A DNA stretch of 64,000 bases from Candidatus Ozemibacter sibiricus (lineage in GTDB: Bacteria; Muiribacteriota; Ozemobacteria; Ozemobacterales; Ozemobacteraceae). The stretch lies in assembly GCA_003327425.1 (NCBI GenBank), contig QOQW01000019.1, positions 59,602-123,601 on the forward strand, given 5' to 3'. Of the stretch, positions 52,788 to 61,759 are shown one piece after another. Position 1 is the stretch's first letter, and each line of letters starts with the position of its first letter. The translations under genes and the position numbers were made by a program. The notes under the pieces were generated by a model that saw only the letters and a program-made list of their open reading frames with translations, was not told the origin of the DNA and searched no databases.

Positions 52788-55601
52788 TCACTTGTGGGTC
52801 AGGTGGTAGCTGCCATCCCAGTTGTCGGGCGGCGGAGCTTCCTTGTACTCATGACAGCGTTTGAGGTAGGTCTTGGATGGGCCATCTTCGGGGTAGCGGG
52901 CCAGAATCTCCTCGAACAGGGCGATGGCGTCATCCCATTTCCGCTCGAGATGCAATTGGATGGCTTCTTCATATTTCGGGCCAATCTCGAGGAACCAGGG
53001 CGGTTCGTGGCCGACCTCGCAGACGATCTCATGCACCTTGACCGGCTCTTTCTTGCCTTTAACCGCCAGGAAATCGAGGAATCGCCCTCGAACGCGGTGT
53101 TTGGCCTTCTGATAGGTGGCATCGCTGCACATGTACAACGTGCCATACTCTTTGTTGGCGCCTTCGAGCCGAGAGGCCAGGTTGACGCCATCGCCCAGGC
53201 AGGTGAAGTTCATCTGGGTCTTCGAGCCGATGCAGCCGACGACGACGTGCGCGGTGTTGATGCCGGCCCGGGCGTAGGCTTTTGGCAAGCCGCGCCGCGC
53301 CCAGTCGGCCTGCAGCTCCTTCAGCTTCTCGTGCATCTCGAGCGTATAGAGCAAGGCCCTGACCGCATGGTCATCCTGCTTCTTGGGGAAATTCCAGTAG
53401 GCCATCACCGCGTCGCCGATGTATTTGTCGAGGGTGCCGCCATGCTTGAACAGCAGCTCGGTCATCGTGCCGAGATACTCGTTCATCATCACGACCAGCC
53501 CCTCCGGGGACAGGCTCTCGGAGATGGTGGTGAATCCCGCCAGGTCGGAGAAGAAGATGGTCAGTTCGACCTTCTGGCCGCCCGGCTTCACTTCGCCGGG
53601 ATTGCTGATCAGGTAGTCGACCACGTCGGGCGAGACGAAGCGCCCGAACATCTCCTTGGTGCCACGCGCCTTCTCGCGTTGTTTGATGTAATGGGAAAGA
53701 TTGGTCAACCCCCAGGTCAGGGGAAAGGCCACGACGAACGGACTGAGACTGAAATACTGCCCTCCTTTGAACGAGAGGACCGCGCCCCACGTCATGGCTC
53801 CCAGCATGCCGACCGTCACGAACGCCCCGAGAACCGGCGTGATGAGATCGAGGACCACTCCGAGCACCAGGGTGGCCAGCACCAGGATCAGCAGCACCAA
53901 TCGCTGATTGGGATGGCGGATGAACGCGCGGGTCAGGATGGTATGCACCGCATTGGCATGGATCTCGACGCCCATCATCATCGGGTCCTGTTTCCACCAA
54001 GGCGAGTTCATGGTGAAGGGCGTAGGGAAATAATCGAAGTCGCTCAATTCGAAGGGGCCGACCATGCAGATCTTGTTGCCATAATTCTGACCATAGGCCG
54101 CCGTTTTGAAATGCGCTTTCTCCGGGGCCAGGGCTTCGCGGCTGCTCGGCACCTCCAGGGCGATGCTGGCCAGGGCCGCTTCGTCGAAGCATTGGTAGAA
54201 ATCGGCCCCCGGCAGGAACGGAGCCCGCGGCGGCGCTCGGGTGCTGCCGAAGAAATTGACGTTCATGAACCCCTGTTCGTTGGTCGGGATGAAGATATCC
54301 CGCATGGTGAAGCCGCCCTTGTACTCGCCGCTACGCACCAGGGGCGCGATCCGCCGAAGCTCTTCATTCATGGCGACTTCATAGGAGGCTGACCCGGTCA
54401 GGCCATGGGTTCGATCGAGGGCGATGGCGGCCGTGACCAGGCTCATGGCCGGGCCCAGGGTGCCATCCGGGAGAGCGACGAAGACCGGAATCTGAGAAAC
54501 GAAGCCCTTGCCGCCGACTCCCACATTGATGAACCCAATCCGCACCGGACCGGTAACGAATTTTTCCGCCGGAAGGCTCGTTCGCAATTCGACGACCTGG
54601 GACGCGACCATGCGAACACCCGACCCCTCGCGCCCCCCCTCGTCGGTCTGAAAGCTGACTTCCTCCTTACGAACCGAAGCGCCAAGAATGATCGGGGCGC
54701 TCGACGTCCGAATGGCCTCCACCAACTGGGCATCGTCCAGAAGCTTTTTTTCCCCATCCAGGACGAAGTCGAACGCGATGACCTTGGCCGGCGGAATGAC
54801 GTAGGTGCTTCTCGCCTTTCTGACCGCGACCAGCGAGATCTGCAGGGGAATGGGGGCCCCCTTGGGGAAGGACCGGATTTCGAGTTCCAGGCTCGCCATG
54901 GCCAGATCGAGCAGGAAATCCTGCCAGGCCACGCCATAGCGGCGCCCGGCCTCTGGATCTTCGTCCAGTCGCCCTTCGACATAGGCCCGCCAGGCCCGAT
55001 CGGTGACGACTGCCGCCGGCCCGTCCATGGCTTGCCAGAAGCCCCCGGTCCGGGGCATGATCAGGTCTTCTCTGAATTGGAAAGGAAACCAGGCAGGAGC
55101 CCCTTCTTCTTTGGATTTTTCCCGCTTGGCGCCCCCCGTCCGCAGGTGCCAGTCCCATTCCTGGAAGGTGGAGCCGACCGGCCCGCGCGCGGAATACTCG
55201 ACCCATCCCAGGCGGAAGTCGAAGAACGTAATTCGCCGGTCGCTGCCTTTGGAAGGGAATTCCTTCGTTCGGCTCCGGCCCAGGAAACGGAAGATCGAGG
55301 CGAAATCCTGACGCTCGGGGTTCCGGCCGATCAGGCGGGAGGTTCGCTCATCTTTCTTCACCATCAGCAGGTGAGGAGAAGGAGGGTGGCCGCCCGACGC
55401 CAGATAGCAATACTGCATGATCAGGGCATTGATGGTTTCATCCAAACTCACGAAGAGTTTGAAGGCATACAGCAGCACCACCACGACGGCGACGATGGCG
55501 GCGAAATACAGGCCGTCACGACTCCGCAGGCCGGTCTTCCCCTCCGCCAGCCCTGGCAGGATCGCCGATTTGATGCGGGCGGTCAAACGGGACAGGCCCA
55601 T
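52788..55601 (-). CDS. CHASE2-type transmembrane class III adenylate cyclase
   Basis: This 937-aa protein has an N-terminal helix (about residues 30-52), a large exported CHASE2 sensor (about 60-560), three close helices (about 565-650) and a cyclase domain (about 680-860). It ends in the TPR-like tail typical of this class (YPEDGPSKTYLKRC and WDGSYHLTHK). All catalytic residues are present: Asp686, Asp730, Lys726, Asp804, Asn807 and Arg811, so it should work as a homodimer on ATP. It is a useful contrast to the incomplete pair at 41321 and 44281. The start has GGAGGGGAG upstream and lies 27 bp after the GH57 gene. Confidence 0.94.
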   Translation of the reverse strand: MGLSRLTARIKSAILPGLAEGKTGLRSRDGLYFAAIVAVVVVLLYAFKLFVSLDETINALIMQYCYLASGGHPPSPHLLMVKKDERTSRLIGRNPERQDFASIFRFLGRSRTKEFPSKGSDRRITFFDFRLGWVEYSARGPVGSTFQEWDWHLRTGGAKREKSKEEGAPAWFPFQFREDLIMPRTGGFWQAMDGPAAVVTDRAWRAYVEGRLDEDPEAGRRYGVAWQDFLLDLAMASLELEIRSFPKGAPIPLQISLVAVRKARSTYVIPPAKVIAFDFVLDGEKKLLDDAQLVEAIRTSSAPIILGASVRKEEVSFQTDEGGREGSGVRMVASQVVELRTSLPAEKFVTGPVRIGFINVGVGGKGFVSQIPVFVALPDGTLGPAMSLVTAAIALDRTHGLTGSASYEVAMNEELRRIAPLVRSGEYKGGFTMRDIFIPTNEQGFMNVNFFGSTRAPPRAPFLPGADFYQCFDEAALASIALEVPSSREALAPEKAHFKTAAYGQNYGNKICMVGPFELSDFDYFPTPFTMNSPWWKQDPMMMGVEIHANAVHTILTRAFIRHPNQRLVLLILVLATLVLGVVLDLITPVLGAFVTVGMLGAMTWGAVLSFKGGQYFSLSPFVVAFPLTWGLTNLSHYIKQREKARGTKEMFGRFVSPDVVDYLISNPGEVKPGGQKVELTIFFSDLAGFTTISESLSPEGLVVMMNEYLGTMTELLFKHGGTLDKYIGDAVMAYWNFPKKQDDHAVRALLYTLEMHEKLKELQADWARRGLPKAYARAGINTAHVVVGCIGSKTQMNFTCLGDGVNLASRLEGANKEYGTLYMCSDATYQKAKHRVRGRFLDFLAVKGKKEPVKVHEIVCEVGHEPPWFLEIGPKYEEAIQLHLERKWDDAIALFEEILARYPEDGPSKTYLKRCHEYKEAPPPDNWDGSYHLTHK

Positions 55602-55628
55602 GGGCGGTCACTCCCCTCCCCGCCCCGT

Positions 55629-57224
55629 TCAGCGATGGGTGCGGTAGATTCGATAATCCATCTCGGGGAAGATGTTATCACGCCACTCCACTTCGCTCAA
55701 CCACGCTTCGTCGATGTGATCGCGCAGAATGTCATGGTACAAGCGCGTGAACCGCACACAGTGGTCTTTCGTGCGTTTGACGGCATACGGCACGGTGGTG
55801 CCGGTCTTCATGATGAAGGCCCAGTCCGAAGCCTGCATCAGCATCAATTCGCGAGCGGCCTGATCGAGCGCGCGCCGACGCAGCCCCTCGGCATCGGGAA
55901 ACCGATCAGCCAGCTCGATCATGCGTTCCGCCGCTTTGTGCAAGTGGCGGTAGATCCAGTCGTTGCTGCCCTCGAGCCAGACCTCGTGATACCCCTTGTG
56001 GCCCCAGGAAGACATCGAAGGCATGGCCACCTGATTCCTGGGGAACCGCGCGAGATATTCGGACGGCGTGATCAGTTGCAAGATCTGGCTGTCGCACGCG
56101 ACCTTGCGCAGCAGGAAATTGATGAAATCAGGGCCTTCGTACCACCAATGCCCGAACAGCTCGGCATCGTACGGCGACACGATGATCGGCGGCCGATCGC
56201 CCATCAGCCCGCTGAGGTACTCGACCTGCTTCTCGCGGCACCACATGAAGTGGCCGGCATGCGTGGCCGCCTTGGCCAGCGCCACCTGGTGGTTGTAGGG
56301 CTCCTTGTGGTTGCTCTCGCGGGTCGTGATCCGGTAGTACTTGATGCCGGTGTTGAGCCGGATGCCCGACTCGTGGATGTAGGGCCGGATGTAGTCGAGT
56401 TCGAGGTCGTACCCCACATCGCGGTAGAATTCGCGATAATCGAAATCGCCGGGGTAGCCTTCCTCGGCCGACCAGACCTGCTTGCTGCTCTCGAGATCGC
56501 GGGCGAACGCCGCCACCCCGGACGGCGTGTAGACCGGCGCGAAGACGCCGTAGCGCGGCCGCGGGTGGGCATGCAGCACCCCGTGGGCGTCGGTGAAGAA
56601 GAACCGGATGCCATAATCGGCCAGGATCTTGTCATCGCCAGGGTTGAAGGCGCATTCCGCCAGCCAGATGCCACGAGGGCGCCGTCCCAGGTGCTTCTCG
56701 TAATCGCGCACCGCCATTTCGATCTGGGCGCGAACGGCCGGGCGGTACAGCTCCATCAGCGGCAGGTAGCCGTGGGTGGCGCAGCAGGTGATGATCTCGA
56801 GATTGCCCAGATCCTGGAATTTGCGGAAGGCGCCGACCAGGTTGCGCCCGTATTGCCGGTCGAAGACCTCGCGAATGCGATGGAGCTTGTCGCGGTACAT
56901 CAGGGCGGTGCGATGGAATTCGGGCATCCAGCGGGTGCGGTCGACCTCTTTTTCCGACAACTCGATCAGCCGGTCGAGATGCCTCCCATAGCGGTCCTGA
57001 AGGAGCGGATCGGTCAGCATGCCGACCAACGGCGGCGTCAGCGACATGGTGAGGCGAAAGTCGATGCCATCGCTGATCAGGCCGTCGAACACCTGGATGA
57101 GCGGAATGTAGGTCTCGGTGATCGCCTCGTACAGCCAGCGCTCCTCCATCATGTCGGCGTGTTCGGGATGCCGGACATAGGGCAGATGGGCGTGCAGAAC
57201 CAGGCTCAAGAACCCTTTCTTCAT
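55629..57224 (-). CDS. GH57 family 1,4-alpha-glucan branching enzyme-like protein (DUF1957)
   Basis: This 531-aa cytoplasmic protein matches GH57 glucan branching enzymes, which make alpha-1,6 branches in glycogen. It starts with the HAHLPYVRHPE motif, has the nucleophile Glu190 in IWLAECAFNPG and the acid/base Asp353 in SPYDAELFGHWWYEGP, then the helical DUF1957-type C-terminal part. The ATG at 57224 has GAGGT seven bases upstream and places HAHLP at the usual N-terminal position. It follows a DUF4912 gene; the two are often neighbours. No glycogen synthase is in the window, so the glucan itself is inferred. Confidence 0.93.
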   Translation of the reverse strand: MKKGFLSLVLHAHLPYVRHPEHADMMEERWLYEAITETYIPLIQVFDGLISDGIDFRLTMSLTPPLVGMLTDPLLQDRYGRHLDRLIELSEKEVDRTRWMPEFHRTALMYRDKLHRIREVFDRQYGRNLVGAFRKFQDLGNLEIITCCATHGYLPLMELYRPAVRAQIEMAVRDYEKHLGRRPRGIWLAECAFNPGDDKILADYGIRFFFTDAHGVLHAHPRPRYGVFAPVYTPSGVAAFARDLESSKQVWSAEEGYPGDFDYREFYRDVGYDLELDYIRPYIHESGIRLNTGIKYYRITTRESNHKEPYNHQVALAKAATHAGHFMWCREKQVEYLSGLMGDRPPIIVSPYDAELFGHWWYEGPDFINFLLRKVACDSQILQLITPSEYLARFPRNQVAMPSMSSWGHKGYHEVWLEGSNDWIYRHLHKAAERMIELADRFPDAEGLRRRALDQAARELMLMQASDWAFIMKTGTTVPYAVKRTKDHCVRFTRLYHDILRDHIDEAWLSEVEWRDNIFPEMDYRIYRTHR

Positions 57225-57401
57225 GTGGTGACCTCGCATTTCATGGTACCGCAACCCGGCTCCAAAGCGACGGCCGGGCCGCCCCAGCGGGTGATGTCAA
57301 CTGATCCAGAGAACCTGGGAACGAGAAAGCAGGACCGCCCCCATCCTGGGCGGAAGGCGCTCCCCCCAAGTGGGGGATGTTGGTCACACCCACTGTGGGA
57401 T

Positions 57402-58550
57402 TCAGCGGGTGGTCTTGTGGACGATGGGCGTGATCGTCCGCTCCATATCGCCGTCGCGATTGACGGCATGGACGGGGATGTGCTGATCGCCATCGGGCAG
57501 CGCGAAGCGCAACGAGAAGGTGCCATCGGGGCGCAGCTTCACGGGCTTGCCCTGGACGGTCAGACGGGCATCCGGTTCGGTGGCTCCGTAGACGATCAGT
57601 TCGGTGTTGACCACCAGCCAGAAGTCCTTGCCGGCCGCCGGAACCGCCGGTCGCACGGGCGAACTGAGCGAACTGACCGCCCCCGAACTGAGCTCCTGCA
57701 ACAGGCGTTGCGACATGGCCTGCCGGATCTCGCCCGAACTGGCCCCCACCTGGAACCCGCCAGAGGCGCGGTAGATCTCGCGGAACGCCTCGTCGACCAC
57801 CATCCACTGTTCGTCGACCACGTCGGAATAGGTATCACGGGGCGTGCGAATCGTGTTGCTGCGCGCGATCAACACGAACTGTCCATGCGGCGAGATGAGC
57901 CCCAGATCGATCAGGAACGCTCGATCGGGGCGCCCCAGGTGAATGTACCAGTTGTTGGCCCCTTCGAAGATGTGGATATCGAAGAAGCTGTGGGCATTGT
58001 CGCCCGTGAATTGGATGTCGGTGACATCGTACACCCGCAGGATGAAGGCGCTGCGAGCGTAGCCCTCGTCGCCCAGGGTGTGCCGCAATTCGGCCTTGGT
58101 CTGATCGTTGATCTCCCAATAGGCGTGGGCCCAATGCGGATCGCGCACTTGCAAGACGATGCGGGTATCGCCATACCCGAGCGGCAGCTCGCCGGTCAGG
58201 CGATCGACCTCACCGGACCGATGCTCAGGGGCCTTGATCGGCTGGAATGGCCGCCCAGCCGCCTCCAGCATTTCACCGGAAGAGGCGGTGGAGGGAGGAG
58301 CAACAGGCGCCGCAGGGGAGGTATCTTTGGCCGACTTCTTGGGCGGTTTTCCTCGAGCCAGAGGGGCCAGAGTCGAGGTCGGGGCCACCGCGGCCAGAGA
58401 CGGCCCGTCCCGCTGCGCACTTTCGATCTGAGCGATGAGTTCGTCCTTGGTCGCTTTGGACCGGACCTTGATGTGCAAACTCTTGGCAAGCTCGGTCAAC
58501 TCGGATTTGGTCAGCTTCCGAAGATCTTTTCCCTTACCGACGGTAGCCAT
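57402..58550 (-). CDS. DUF4912-domain protein with SAP/Rho_N-like N-terminus
   Basis: This 382-aa protein has a small helical N-terminal module (about residues 8-46, LTKSELTELAKSLHIKVRSK), similar to Rho N-terminal or SAP motifs. A Pro/Ala linker and a DUF4912 domain (about 130-300) follow, with HWAHAYWEIND, FFDIHIFEGANNWYIHLG and DQWMVVDE-like features. A C-terminal beta stretch, LRPDGTFSLRFALPDG, completes it. DUF4912 resembles carbohydrate-binding or Ig-like modules, and it is found beside GH57 branching enzymes, as here. It may bring glucan to the enzyme. The start has GAGGAGG and a promoter. The 177 bp before the GH57 gene hold only GC-rich hairpins. Confidence 0.88.
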   Translation of the reverse strand: MATVGKGKDLRKLTKSELTELAKSLHIKVRSKATKDELIAQIESAQRDGPSLAAVAPTSTLAPLARGKPPKKSAKDTSPAAPVAPPSTASSGEMLEAAGRPFQPIKAPEHRSGEVDRLTGELPLGYGDTRIVLQVRDPHWAHAYWEINDQTKAELRHTLGDEGYARSAFILRVYDVTDIQFTGDNAHSFFDIHIFEGANNWYIHLGRPDRAFLIDLGLISPHGQFVLIARSNTIRTPRDTYSDVVDEQWMVVDEAFREIYRASGGFQVGASSGEIRQAMSQRLLQELSSGAVSSLSSPVRPAVPAAGKDFWLVVNTELIVYGATEPDARLTVQGKPVKLRPDGTFSLRFALPDGDQHIPVHAVNRDGDMERTITPIVHKTTR

Positions 58551-58580
58551 GCGGGCCTCCTCAACACAAAGTGCTCTCGC

Positions 58581-58610
58581 TTATTAGCAAGAACCATGCC
58601 AGAATCTCAA
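58581..58610 (-). promoter_or_regulatory. Promoter of the DUF4912-GH57 cluster
   Basis: TTGAGA (58610-58605) and TAATAA (58586-58581) are 18 bp apart on the minus strand. The leader would be about 24 bases and includes GAGGAGG. Confidence 0.5.
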
Positions 58611-58665
58611 GCAATGCCAGCTTTATGGTAACGCAGGTGCCCGGCGGGGGTCAACCGAACGCCGT

Positions 58666-58776
58666 TCAGGATTCACCGAGGAACCGATCGATCAAAGCGG
58701 GCAGGAAGATCAGCAACAGGTAGTAGTGCACCGCCATGAAAAACCCGAAACAGTAGCCCAGGGCCTGGAAGAACAT
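58666..58776 (-). CDS. 36-aa single-span membrane peptide
   Basis: A short frame starts at an ATG with a strong ribosome site (GAAGGAGG, six bases away). It encodes a hydrophobic helix, about residues 5-29 (FGFFMAVHYYLLLIFLPALI), ending in DRFLGES. It lies 28 bp downstream of the TPR gene on the same strand, so co-transcription is likely. Such peptides often regulate or stabilise membrane complexes. The strong ribosome site and helix make it credible; the function is not known. Confidence 0.65.
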   Translation of the reverse strand: MFFQALGYCFGFFMAVHYYLLLIFLPALIDRFLGES

Positions 58777-58804
58777 GGAGCGCCTCCTTCGGTAGCGTGC
58801 CCCG

Positions 58805-59983
58805 CTAACGGCGGGTGATCGTGAGTTTGATCTGAATGCTCGCGAACAAGGGCACGGAACGGACCCCTTCACCGTAGATATCCTGGACGTAGGCGGTCGT
58901 CAGATTGACCGTCTGGAACTCGACCCTGTACACGACCGCCCCATCTTCGTAGGTCACCTTTCGGTCGGGGATGCCTTCTTCCGCACGGTAGAGGTATTCC
59001 TTCTGATTGGCCCCCTTGCCGAGCACCATCGAGAACTGCTCGAAGCGGTGGTCAGGAACATTGGGCTGCTCGTTGAACGCTCGGAAGGTGTAGGCGAACT
59101 CGCCCAGCTCTTTCGATTGCACCCCAGGATCGCGAAATTCCAATGAAACTTCGTGGAGGGGCGCATCATCGCGCGGCTGGAGGTCGGCCAGACCATCGCG
59201 CGGGCGCCGGAATTCGACATAGGAGGTGCGTTTCTGGGTGTAGAAGGTCAATTTCTCTTCGGCTTCACCAGCCTCTTCGGAATTGGGATAGATGATCAGG
59301 ATCTGTTTGAGGGTTTCGATGGCCTTTTCGGTGTCGCCTCGCAGCTCCTGGAAAGTGGCCAGCTTGAGCAGGCGCCCGGGCTCTCTCGCCTTGTCTTCGG
59401 TCAGATAGGTCAGATATTGGATCGCATCGTCGATCAGGCCGGAATCATCCTGCCCCATCAGCGACGGTTCGAGCTGCAGACTGCGCAGGTAATCGTCGAG
59501 GGCGCCCCGGATGTCGCGACGTTTGTAGGCAGCCATGGCCCGCTTGAACAGGCGGGTCGCTTCTTCGTGCTGGGCCAGCTTGGGCAGATGCTTCAGCTTG
59601 ATGGCCACACGACTGGCCAGAGAGTCGGGAAGTTCGCCCAGCAGGGCCTGTTTGTAATGGTATTCGGCGAAATCGAACCGCCGGATGCCCTCGAGGCATT
59701 CCCCGATCCGGAAGTGGATCCGGCTGCGAACGGAATCGGTGGTGGTCGCTCGCAAGGCTTCGTAGTAGAAAATCAAGGCCTCGCGGTAGTTGTTTTCCTT
59801 GAACAGCTCTTCGGCCCTGGTCAGCAGGGTCTTGAACTCGTAGGGCGGCTTGATGGTCGGCATCTGCTGGGGCCGAGGCACCGCTTCGCAGGCAGATTGG
59901 AAGGCCAGTAGCAGCGCCACCCCGATCAGGAGGACATTCCAGAGGAACGAGCCAGCAGCTCGGCGGCGCGACCTTCCGGTCAT
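58805..59983 (-). CDS. Exported TPR protein with C-terminal beta domain
   Basis: This 392-aa protein has a signal peptide (RSRRRAAGS then a hydrophobic core). The core ends in FQSAC, a possible but poor lipobox, or is cut after SACEA. TPR repeats occupy about residues 50-245 and a beta-rich domain (about 255-390) follows that I do not recognise. The ATG at 59983 gives a normal signal peptide; an earlier GTG at 60115 would add an unlikely 44 residues. It is followed by the 36-aa membrane peptide. It is probably a periplasmic or outer-membrane-attached scaffold. Confidence 0.8.
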   Translation of the reverse strand: MTGRSRRRAAGSFLWNVLLIGVALLLAFQSACEAVPRPQQMPTIKPPYEFKTLLTRAEELFKENNYREALIFYYEALRATTTDSVRSRIHFRIGECLEGIRRFDFAEYHYKQALLGELPDSLASRVAIKLKHLPKLAQHEEATRLFKRAMAAYKRRDIRGALDDYLRSLQLEPSLMGQDDSGLIDDAIQYLTYLTEDKAREPGRLLKLATFQELRGDTEKAIETLKQILIIYPNSEEAGEAEEKLTFYTQKRTSYVEFRRPRDGLADLQPRDDAPLHEVSLEFRDPGVQSKELGEFAYTFRAFNEQPNVPDHRFEQFSMVLGKGANQKEYLYRAEEGIPDRKVTYEDGAVVYRVEFQTVNLTTAYVQDIYGEGVRSVPLFASIQIKLTITRR

Positions 59984-60129
59984 GCCAGAGGCTCGGCGAT
60001 CACCGCAGAGGTTTCGGGGCGAGGTGGTTCGCGGAAGAGAAGAAGCTCCCCTCTCGCCGGGCAGCAACAGCTCCCGCCAGCAGCCGAGCGTTCCCGAGGA
60101 TCGACCTTCGAACACGCGCCGGGTCCTGT

Positions 60130-61332
60130 TCAGAGCGAGCCGGTGAAGGCCTCGGGCACCAGATGACGCTCGAGAACTTCGGCATTCTTCATGTTGGGAA
60201 CGGTCTCGAGGACGATCAGACGTTCATGGCCGGCATCGAGGTCTTCTTTGATGCAGCGCAGAAGAGGGCGCAAATTGATTTCGCCGTTCTGGAACAGCCC
60301 GAGATGGGCATTGGGATTCTTGCAGGCATCCTGGTAGGCATGCCAGGCGCGCAGCAGGGCCCCCAGCGGCGTGCCTTTGCCGCGCCGCTCGGCGGCGGCC
60401 GGCCCGGCCGCTTTGAACTCGGCCAGAGCCTGCCGGTACTGCTTGATGCCGGCCGCGATGGCCTCCCGTCGGCCCTTCCATTTGTCGATGCCGGGCAGCA
60501 CCTGATGCAGGTAGACAATTTCGATGTGGTCGCGGAAAGCGGTGTAGGTGTCGGCGAGATTCAGCCGCTCGAGGTCGGCGGTGCCGGCATTGAAGGCCAG
60601 CCCGCACCCGCCGATCTCGCGCTGCAGCCGCTTGAACACTTCGAGGCTGAGACCGCCGGTGCGCAGGTGCAGACGCACGTTGGCCGCTTTGGCCAGGGCC
60701 GCCAGCGCCTTCACCTTGGTGCGCAGTTCGTCGACCGCGGCCGGATCGAGGAACAACCCGGGCTCAGAGACAGGCACCACGACATGCCGCAGTCCGAAGC
60801 GGCCGGCCAGGTCGATGATCGGAGTACAGTCGTCGACGGTCAAGGTCTGGAAGGTGTCCGGCTCAGGCAGGGTGCGGGGCACCGCCAGATAGCAGGGCTT
60901 GAACCAGACCACCGGCACGACCGGCACCGGCTTGCCGTAGGGGCGGAGCTTCCGGGCTTCGATGGCCGCCTCCCGCTCGCGGGCGTGGCGGGCTTCGCGG
61001 GCCTCCTTCGATTCTTTCGCCGGCCGGGCCGCTTTGGCCGGTTTCGGGTCTTCAGGCTTAGGGGGAGGCGGCTCGAGGAATTCGGGGTTGTATTCCGGAA
61101 GGGTGAGGATCGTTTCCAGCCCGAGGGTGCGCGCCTTTTCGATGGTTTCTTCGAAGGCTGGCCGGAACCGCGCCAACCCGGGATCATTGACCCGCAGGTC
61201 GAGCAACTGGATTTTATCGCGCCACTTGGCGAGGGTGCCGTTGCGGCTGACCGAAATGGGCGGCACCAGGGGGTCGAGCCCCCCGGTCACGGCTTGTTCG
61301 ACGCACCCCAACAGGATTCTCGGTTCTGACAT
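60130..61332 (-). CDS. TIM-barrel sugar isomerase/epimerase-like protein
   Basis: This 400-aa protein has features of the xylose isomerase-like/AP endonuclease-2 TIM-barrel superfamily: strands ending LLDLRVND, LRHVVVPVSEPG, VRLHLRTGG, CGLAFNAGTADL and IEIVYLHQVLPG. A charged Lys/Ala/Glu-rich insert (about residues 90-130) interrupts the N-terminal half. Metal ligands cannot be fixed by eye, so catalysis is uncertain. The ATG at 61332 has no ribosome site and begins 14 bases after a -10 box, so the mRNA leader would be only about 7 bases. It lies 146 bp upstream of the TPR gene. Confidence 0.6.
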   Translation of the reverse strand: MSEPRILLGCVEQAVTGGLDPLVPPISVSRNGTLAKWRDKIQLLDLRVNDPGLARFRPAFEETIEKARTLGLETILTLPEYNPEFLEPPPPKPEDPKPAKAARPAKESKEAREARHAREREAAIEARKLRPYGKPVPVVPVVWFKPCYLAVPRTLPEPDTFQTLTVDDCTPIIDLAGRFGLRHVVVPVSEPGLFLDPAAVDELRTKVKALAALAKAANVRLHLRTGGLSLEVFKRLQREIGGCGLAFNAGTADLERLNLADTYTAFRDHIEIVYLHQVLPGIDKWKGRREAIAAGIKQYRQALAEFKAAGPAAAERRGKGTPLGALLRAWHAYQDACKNPNAHLGLFQNGEINLRPLLRCIKEDLDAGHERLIVLETVPNMKNAEVLERHLVPEAFTGSL

Positions 61333-61346
61333 GGCGGTTGCGGCTC

Positions 61347-61375
61347 ATCTTACCACACTTCGGCTTCCCTCTCAA
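61347..61375 (-). promoter_or_regulatory. Promoter with very short leader for the TIM-barrel gene
   Basis: TTGAGA (61375-61370) and TAAGAT (61352-61347) are 17 bp apart on the minus strand. The ATG at 61332 follows 14 bases later without a ribosome site. Confidence 0.55.
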
Positions 61376-61445
61376 TTTTCTGGCCAGGAATGTCGATACC
61401 TACTTCAGGGAGTTCCCGATTGTCCATCATTCGGTAGGAGGCACC

Positions 61446-61619
61446 ATGAAGCTGAGCAGAGATGAGGCCTATTACATCCTGACCAACCTGGACCAGTTCG
61501 TCGCCCATTTCGAGAAGGCCACTTCGAAGAAAGTAACCCCCGGCGCCCTGCAGATCATCCATGAGATCCTGACCGAAGTCTCCTTCCCTTCCGGTCCTGG
61601 CTCTGACAACGTGCACTGA
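61446..61619 (+). CDS. 57-aa soluble protein of unknown function
   Basis: A short frame starts at an ATG with AGGAGG four to five bases upstream. The product is predicted helical (LSRDEAYYILTNLDQFVAHF) with a mixed charged surface and no signal peptide or membrane helix. It diverges from the TIM-barrel gene and converges with the large Ig/propeller gene. Composition and ribosome site look genuine; no family is recognised. Confidence 0.6.
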   Translation: MKLSRDEAYYILTNLDQFVAHFEKATSKKVTPGALQIIHEILTEVSFPSGPGSDNVH

Positions 61620-61716
61620 CCGAACCACCGCATCCTCGCCCCCCCACCTTCCTTCCCTCCCTTTCGCGCCGCCTCCGAACATACGTTTCGGGGGCGGCGA
61701 GGGCTTTCCGGGCATG

Positions 61717-61741
61717 AAAAAACCCCCGCCCACGGCGGGGG
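61717..61741 (-). terminator. Rho-independent terminator of the Ig/propeller gene
   Basis: CCCCCGCC / GGCGGGGG with a 3-base loop is followed on the minus strand by six U. It lies 18 bp past the stop at 61760. Confidence 0.93.
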
Positions 61742-61759
61742 TCAGGCTGGCTGATCGAC

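Noticed and set aside
54405..58631. A 1408-codon plus-strand ORF opposite the CHASE2 cyclase, GH57 and DUF4912 genes
   Set aside because: It is antisense to three genes with clear domains; its composition (Gly, His, Arg, Gln, Asp rich, no domain) is typical of mirror frames in GC-rich DNA.
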